Below are positions 14,419 to 18,997 of a stretch of 18,997 bases of DNA, in pieces; the stretch's first letter is position 1; each line of letters opens with the position of its first letter. The position numbers and the translations under genes were made by a program. This stretch comes from Victivallales bacterium (GTDB taxonomy: Bacteria > Verrucomicrobiota > Lentisphaeria > Victivallales > SZUA-371), in contig JAQUZV010000007.1 of assembly GCA_028691155.1 (NCBI GenBank), positions 1 to 18,997 on the forward strand, written 5' to 3'. The notes under the pieces were generated by a model. The model searched no databases. It worked only from the letters and a program-made list of their open reading frames with translations, and was not told the DNA's origin.

Positions 14419-17013
14419 TCAATCCTGCAGATATTCGATTTTTTCAATTTTCAACTTGTTGTTGAGCGGATTGCGCGAAACCGTTACCAGCATTTTCTGT
14501 TCTCCGGTAATCTGGTCGTAATTAGCTTCATAGTGGTTGTAATTCACCGTCGCGGATTGGTTCGTACCATTGATGTTTTTGGTAATGTTCATACCGCCGC
14601 CAAGATCCTGAATGGCCTGGCCCACAACAATGATTTTGAATTCATCGGGGGCTTCAAACGCTTTGGTCAAACATACCGTTTTCCCGATAATGGCTTCTTT
14701 TTCGGCATCCGTACTGGGAGTTGAATACGCCGTGGCAATGGCACTGGCCATTTGCGCGCGATGACGATACAACGTGGTTTTCCTGGCAATTTCTTCCGCC
14801 ACGCCGGGGATGGTGTATAAATTGACCTGAGCCCCGGGGTCGCTGTAATTGGGATTGATCGGAATGTTATAGGTCAGCGCATTAAGAATATCACTATTAC
14901 TCATATTAAGATCAACCAGACCATAAGTCCGTGTTTCCGCCGTCATTTTCACCTGATCCAGGATTCCGGCGTCGCCATTGGCGTAAGTTGCATTGACATC
15001 CGTGGTTCCCAGATCGGTGCTGTTGTATTTATAGCTGATCTTATCGTTGAATTTTTTGAGATTGATGGTTTCCCAGGCGGCGCCGCGATGGATGCAACCC
15101 AATTCCCACGGCGATTCCATCCTGGCGTCGCGGATATAAGCGGTCGAAAGAGAAGAGGTTCGATAGGCCGGATCGTTGCCGCATTGCGGTTCCGGATCCT
15201 TGTTGGCGGCATTCATGGTAACCGTGCTGTTGACGGTGCCCGGAGAGCCGATTGCCGTTTCCGTGGCATTGGCGGCCATGGTGCTCCAATCACCGGAATT
15301 GAGGTTTTGCCGGGGATCGTCCGTTTCCGTGGCAAAATACTGCATTACCGGAATATTGATGGTCCCCATGTCCGGAATGCCGCCGAGATCATACAGGGTT
15401 CCGGAGGCGCGACCTTCCCGATCGGGCCGGGCGTAGTCGACATTGTTCCCCGAGAGGGACAACACAGCGCAATAGATCTTCAACTTGATATCGGTGATGG
15501 CATATGCCGCCGCAGTTCCGCTGCTGGTATTGGGGCCGGTTAGCGCAGGAAAGGTCACGGACACCGTCGTGGATGCTGTTCCGGTATGATAACCGCCGCT
15601 GCCGCTCCAGTCCGTACCGTTGATTGTGCCGTTGATCGCAGTGTTAAACGGCAATGTCTGCGGAACCGCCGCGCCGCCGAGCGAATAGGTACAGGTGATC
15701 TCACCATATATTTTCAGGGAATAATCACTGAGATTGCTGGTGGTGCTGTCGTAAATATTGATAAGTTCCGCCGAAGGCCGGATATCCAGCGTGGTGACAA
15801 CCGAAGACATGCCGCCGCCCAAATCCGAAATGGCCAGCGACCCGCTCACTGCCGCCCGAAGTTCGTTGATATATAAGGTCTTTTCGTTGCCGGTGTAGGT
15901 GGGAATGTTCGTGTTGTCCCAGGAGGCCGGCGAAACGTCCGAAGTCGGAATGGCATCATTGTCACTGTAGTCCAGAATATTGGCGGCAATCTGACTACGT
16001 CGTGCGGCAATGGTGGCAAACGTCGCGGGAACGGCGCAAATTTTGGTCAGATACTGAATGCAGTTTGTCGAAGCTGCTCCAGCGGAAAATTCTGCCGGGG
16101 TTGTATCGCTGCACAGCAGATGGTCGACACTCATACTGTTCCAATCGTCACGATACAAATTGAAGCGATGCCGCATATCAGCCATTTTCTTTTGATTAAC
16201 GCTGCCGTCTACGGCCCAGTAGGCTTCGATATCGGGAGGATTATACAGCATGAATTTTTGCCGCAACCGGTCCCGAACAACTGCATCTATAGCCGCATTG
16301 ATGTTCAGATACTTGGAAGAAAACATCTGCTCAAAACATAGCCAGCGGGTTTTTGCCGGCAATTTACCTCCGCTGTAGACATTGGTATGACTCATTAAGT
16401 CGGCATTGGCCGAAGTAAAAATGGCATCGACTCCGGCCATATAGATTTCACTGACCAAACGACCTGGACGTCTTTTGCCGGTGTTTCCTTCTGCCAGAGG
16501 ATCACTTTCTACTCCGAACCCGGTGTCGACAATGGCCGAAGGATCAATTTTTCCGGTATCGGGAATTACCACATAGGCGAAACGTCCAAGTAAACGAGGA
16601 TCGGAACTGTCGCCATTGCTCAAATATTGCCAGCGGACCGGATTGCCGTTGTTATATTGAAAAATAACCGTGCTGTCGGTTGTCGTCGACAACTTGTTCA
16701 GGCCATCGACATCGCCGCCGCCGGAAACACGACTGAAGAGATTATTCAGAAAAACGTTGTTATCGTATGAATTGAGATCACTGAGATAATATTCTACCGC
16801 CATCACAGCCCGGTTGAGTCCGGATTTGGCAATCAAACGCGCCTGCGTCCGGCTGTTGGTATTGAATGCCACCTTGCGCTCGACAATCGAATTGCTGGCG
16901 AAAGAAAGCGCCAGTACCAGCAGTAAAGACAAAATGCCCAACGTTAGAATCAGAGCGACGCCCTGTTCATCTTTATTGCTTTTGCTGCTGCGTTTGATAA
17001 ATTTTGCCGACAT
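14419..17013 (-). CDS. large GspK/PilX-like pseudopilin (Verru_Chthon cassette A-like)
   Basis: An 864-residue protein whose N-terminus is a pseudopilin leader: a basic, polar stretch, Gly18, then VALILTLGILSLLLVLALSFA. Position 5 of the mature form is not Glu, as is usual in GspK. The region AKSGLNRAVMAVEYYL and the segments VIPDTGKIDPSAI, ILDYSDNDAIPTSD (about 346-359) and INELRA (about 380) follow the GspK order, in which a short helical domain binds the pilus tip. The remainder (about 400-864) is Thr/Ser/Asn-rich, beta-type sequence, much longer than usual GspK (about 330 residues). I chose ATG 17013, with GGTGAT just upstream; an in-frame GTG at 17025 would add four residues. It lies 19 bases after the GspJ-like gene. 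Size and position resemble protein A of the Verru_Chthon cassette, from memory of that family. Confidence 0.8.
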   Translation of the reverse strand: MSAKFIKRSSKSNKDEQGVALILTLGILSLLLVLALSFASNSIVERKVAFNTNSRTQARLIAKSGLNRAVMAVEYYLSDLNSYDNNVFLNNLFSRVSGGGDVDGLNKLSTTTDSTVIFQYNNGNPVRWQYLSNGDSSDPRLLGRFAYVVIPDTGKIDPSAIVDTGFGVESDPLAEGNTGKRRPGRLVSEIYMAGVDAIFTSANADLMSHTNVYSGGKLPAKTRWLCFEQMFSSKYLNINAAIDAVVRDRLRQKFMLYNPPDIEAYWAVDGSVNQKKMADMRHRFNLYRDDWNSMSVDHLLCSDTTPAEFSAGAASTNCIQYLTKICAVPATFATIAARRSQIAANILDYSDNDAIPTSDVSPASWDNTNIPTYTGNEKTLYINELRAAVSGSLAISDLGGGMSSVVTTLDIRPSAELINIYDSTTSNLSDYSLKIYGEITCTYSLGGAAVPQTLPFNTAINGTINGTDWSGSGGYHTGTASTTVSVTFPALTGPNTSSGTAAAYAITDIKLKIYCAVLSLSGNNVDYARPDREGRASGTLYDLGGIPDMGTINIPVMQYFATETDDPRQNLNSGDWSTMAANATETAIGSPGTVNSTVTMNAANKDPEPQCGNDPAYRTSSLSTAYIRDARMESPWELGCIHRGAAWETINLKKFNDKISYKYNSTDLGTTDVNATYANGDAGILDQVKMTAETRTYGLVDLNMSNSDILNALTYNIPINPNYSDPGAQVNLYTIPGVAEEIARKTTLYRHRAQMASAIATAYSTPSTDAEKEAIIGKTVCLTKAFEAPDEFKIIVVGQAIQDLGGGMNITKNINGTNQSATVNYNHYEANYDQITGEQKMLVTVSRNPLNNKLKIEKIEYLQD

Positions 17014-17032
17014 CGTTATCACCACTGTTAAA

Positions 17033-17836
17033 TTAATTATTCCGATCGCCTAAGTATACCATACGGGTGAAAGTGTGCTGATTCTTTTCCCGGATTTTTT
17101 TGGCGGCGGCTACTTCATTGGGTATCTGGCTTTCCTTTCCGCCCAGCTCCTTCCACTTGGCATAGGTATTCTTGTCCATCAAGGTGAGCTTAATCTGAAT
17201 GGCATAGGGAACTTTTCGATAGTAAGTGCCGATGACCACATTTTCCCTGACCATCCCGTTCGTGCTGTCTTTGCGGAACGGAATGAATTTCAATCCGGTA
17301 ACATAGTTGATAATATCCGACCCCTGGGGCGTTACCGACGCGGGATTGGCGTCGGTATTGGATTGTCCCAGCCGATTGCATAACAGATTGAGAGACGAGA
17401 GCGAGTTGAAAATATCATAAGCATTGTACTTGTCATCTCCGAACATCCGGATGCAGAGCAACAGCTTTCCGTTGTCCAGAGAGTTATTAACCCAAAAACT
17501 GACTGCAAACAGATCGGATGTCGCCTGCTCGTATAATTTTGTTCCGGTTTTGGAGACGAATACGATCCGATCAAAATCATTGCCGGGGACGATGCAGAAC
17601 GGGACCGCATCGGGACGGTAAAATGTAGTTTGCAGCACGGATGACATCAGATCCATGGCAATGCGGGCGTCGGCGTAAACGGTATTGCGCTTTTCCGACG
17701 AGGTCCATATCTGCTGTGCGCTGCTGAAAAACTGCATCAGCATCAGCATCAGAACCGAAAAAATGCCCATGGCAACAATAAGTTCCAGCAAGGTGAAACC
17801 ATGAATGATCTTTTTCTTGATTTTTTTACCAGACAT
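17033..17836 (-). CDS. GspJ-like prepilin-type protein (Verru_Chthon cassette C-like)
   Basis: A 267-residue minor pseudopilin. It has a classical type III leader: a basic start with five Lys among residues 4-9, Gly13, then FTLLE (Glu18 is position 5 of the mature form) and a hydrophobic helix (LIVAMGIFSVLMLMLMQFF). Prepilin peptidase should cut after Gly13 and methylate Phe14. The helix continues into ARIAMDLMSSVLQTTF, and the soluble domain contains DRIVFVSKTG and LFAVSFWVNN strands, in keeping with GspJ. GspJ helps to prime the pseudopilus tip together with GspI and GspK, whose likely counterparts are the neighbouring genes. It starts 3 bases after the stop of the PilV-like gene, a sign of one operon. 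Confidence 0.85.
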   Translation of the reverse strand: MSGKKIKKKIIHGFTLLELIVAMGIFSVLMLMLMQFFSSAQQIWTSSEKRNTVYADARIAMDLMSSVLQTTFYRPDAVPFCIVPGNDFDRIVFVSKTGTKLYEQATSDLFAVSFWVNNSLDNGKLLLCIRMFGDDKYNAYDIFNSLSSLNLLCNRLGQSNTDANPASVTPQGSDIINYVTGLKFIPFRKDSTNGMVRENVVIGTYYRKVPYAIQIKLTLMDKNTYAKWKELGGKESQIPNEVAAAKKIREKNQHTFTRMVYLGDRNN

Positions 17837-17839
17837 CGT

Positions 17840-18442
17840 CTAACTCAGATTGGGGTTGAAAAGTTCCAGCATATAAACACGTTTTTCCCGTTGTCCATAA
17901 GGCTTCTCGCTGGGCCAACTGACTTCAACAAAAACATCGGCGCCATATTGATAACCCAACGCCGCCGATGGTACCATATTGCCTTCTATGTACAACGATC
18001 CGGCGGGTATCTGCTGTTTCCAGACGCGGATAATGGCGGAAAAATCGGTGACTTCCTGGCCGCCGGCATTGGTTGACGTCAGGAGAATACCATACAGGCT
18101 GTTATTGACCATGTAGATATTGGTTCCGTTGATGTTATGGGCGGCATCGAAGGGTACTTCGTTGACGGCGGTTGGCGAATTGTTCGGCTTTGTAATCGGT
18201 AATTGCCCGATGATTCCGCTTCCGGTCCAACCGACGTCCGTCTCGGCATTGGCTCGGGCTTCAATATAAGTGAGCATCTCTTCGGCAACCAACGGAGCGT
18301 TATTGTCGCCGACGGAGTCGCGGGATGCATTCAATGCCACCGGAAACAAGGTCATGATCCCGGCAATTCCGATGCCGATCACCGCCAATGCCAACGCGAT
18401 TTCAACAATGTTGAAATAAAAAATTTTATATGGTCTGTTCAT
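17840..18442 (-). CDS. PilV/GspI-like protein with unusual prepilin site (Verru_Chthon cassette B-like)
   Basis: The start is the ATG at 18442, which overlaps the stop of the preceding gene as ATGA and has AAGGTGAG upstream; a longer in-frame opening up to 18490 lies inside that gene. The 200-residue product begins MNRPYKIFYF-NIVEIALALA and continues VIGIGIAGIMTLFPVALNASRDS. The FxxVE segment, with Glu14, and the following hydrophobic helix match PilV/GspI. The phrase 'LFPVALN' after the helix is reminiscent of Verru_Chthon cassette protein B ('LLPVGLN' as I recall). The residue before Phe10 is Tyr rather than the Gly normally required by prepilin peptidase. The soluble part (about 60-200) is beta-rich. 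It probably sits in the pseudopilus tip with the GspJ- and GspK-like products. Confidence 0.8.
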   Translation of the reverse strand: MNRPYKIFYFNIVEIALALAVIGIGIAGIMTLFPVALNASRDSVGDNNAPLVAEEMLTYIEARANAETDVGWTGSGIIGQLPITKPNNSPTAVNEVPFDAAHNINGTNIYMVNNSLYGILLTSTNAGGQEVTDFSAIIRVWKQQIPAGSLYIEGNMVPSAALGYQYGADVFVEVSWPSEKPYGQREKRVYMLELFNPNLS

Positions 18443-18997
18443 TCGTAACTCACCTTGCCGGTAAATTTGTTTACCTTGAGCCAACGCCAATCCAAGGGCG
18501 TTCCGCCGGTATCCTTATGCGTTACAGTCATGCTGGACGGGGAGTTGAATACCCCCTCCGTGACCCAGATATAGAGTGCGTCGTTGATGGTGCCACCGAA
18601 CGGGGTGAAAATAATGGCACATTGATTGAGATCAATGGCTCCGGCTGTTTCTATCGGCTTCAAATTTTTTATATTCCCCAATCCGCCGTAATTGTTGAGG
18701 TTGGGTTGTTTGGCTCTATTGAGCGATGAATCGTCATTGCTGACTTCCAGAAACGCCGTCCCTTCGGGAAGGAGTTGCCATTTACTGTCCGGCAGCCAGG
18801 CGTCGAACACATAATTATTCCCGGTGTGGTTGACGAAACAGAGCCGATAACCCTTGTAGATATAGGGCTGAAGGTCGGCGTTGCCGTTGGCGGTCGTGGC
18901 GGGAATGACTACCGCCACATAACGACGGTTGCCGAGCGCTTGGGCCCGGGCCAGTGAAATGGCCGAACCGATGGCGGTAGAAGCGGCCTCGACCCGG
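18439..18997 (-). CDS. GspH/FimT-like pseudopilin, 5'-truncated by window edge (Verru_Chthon cassette D-like)
   Basis: The frame is open to the right edge, so the N-terminal leader lies outside the window and 185 residues are visible. The visible start VEAASTAIGSAISLARAQAL followed by GNRRYVAVVIPA is typical of the post-helix region of GspH/FimT pseudopilins, where a helix ending in ARxxAxxxxR leads into the first beta strand. The later sequence alternates strands and turns (KGYRLCFVNHTG, WQLLPEGTAFLEV, QCAIIFTPFGGT, RWLKVNKFTGKVSYE), which matches the GspH beta sandwich. The GTG at 18918 is internal. The stop overlaps the next gene by ATGA. It is the first visible gene of the minus-strand operon; earlier genes may lie outside. 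Confidence 0.75.
   Translation of the reverse strand, partial: RVEAASTAIGSAISLARAQALGNRRYVAVVIPATTANGNADLQPYIYKGYRLCFVNHTGNNYVFDAWLPDSKWQLLPEGTAFLEVSNDDSSLNRAKQPNLNNYGGLGNIKNLKPIETAGAIDLNQCAIIFTPFGGTINDALYIWVTEGVFNSPSSMTVTHKDTGGTPLDWRWLKVNKFTGKVSYE

Noticed and set aside
18443..18490. Longer N-terminus for the PilV-like protein, from 18490
   Set aside because: It would lie within the upstream GspH-like gene. The ATG at 18442 overlaps its stop as ATGA, has AAGGTGAG upstream, and gives a proper short leader.
1..18997. Search by eye for tRNA/rRNA genes, CRISPR arrays, insertion sequences, integrase genes or attachment sites
   Set aside because: None seen. The only tandem repeat found is the coding 33-bp repeat at 9213-9311.

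Overview
The window looks like chromosomal DNA (roughly mid-50s % GC by eye) from a Gram-negative, didermic bacterium. The best taxonomic hint is the minus-strand pseudopilin-like operon at the right end. Its gene order and the shape of its PilV-like member resemble the 'Verru_Chthon' prepilin-type cassettes of the Verrucomicrobiota/Lentisphaerota (PVC) group. That placement is an inference from remembered family features, not from a search. I see no insertion sequence, phage gene, CRISPR array, tRNA or rRNA.

Left part (1-5473, plus strand): a tightly packed four-gene run. It holds a VWA-domain protein cut by the window edge, a second VWA-domain YfbK-like probable lipoprotein, a membrane sensor histidine kinase and an OmpR-type response regulator. 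The genes overlap by ATGA (VWA/VWA and kinase/regulator) or are 12 bases apart, so they probably form one operon joining periplasm-facing VWA proteins to a two-component system.

Middle part (5495-9422): mixed housekeeping and unknown genes. On the minus strand is a small membrane protein with a TPR-like region. It is divergent from a stand-alone hisB (histidine biosynthesis). A small lipoprotein follows on the plus strand. Next, on the minus strand, come a PSP1/RicT-like cysteine-cluster protein and a secreted protein with an 11-residue CC repeat. The last has a good promoter and a clear rho-independent terminator.

metE region (9423-12190): a 460-base intergenic stretch carries divergent promoters and a leader RNA with the landmarks of a cobalamin (B12) riboswitch. 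A complete cobalamin-independent methionine synthase, MetE, follows. A CTCCTT element just after the aptamer can pair with the metE Shine-Dalgarno sequence, which suggests B12 turns off translation. This arrangement implies the cell also has a B12-dependent methionine synthase elsewhere.

Right part (12203-18997, minus strand): a FapA/DUF342 protein lies downstream of an operon of, in transcription order, a GspH-like protein (cut by the window edge), a PilV/GspI-like protein, a GspJ-like protein, a large GspK/PilX-like protein and a small secreted protein of unknown role. The first four are the minor-pseudopilin set of a type II secretion/type IV pilus-like machine. No ATPase, secretin or prepilin peptidase is in the window.
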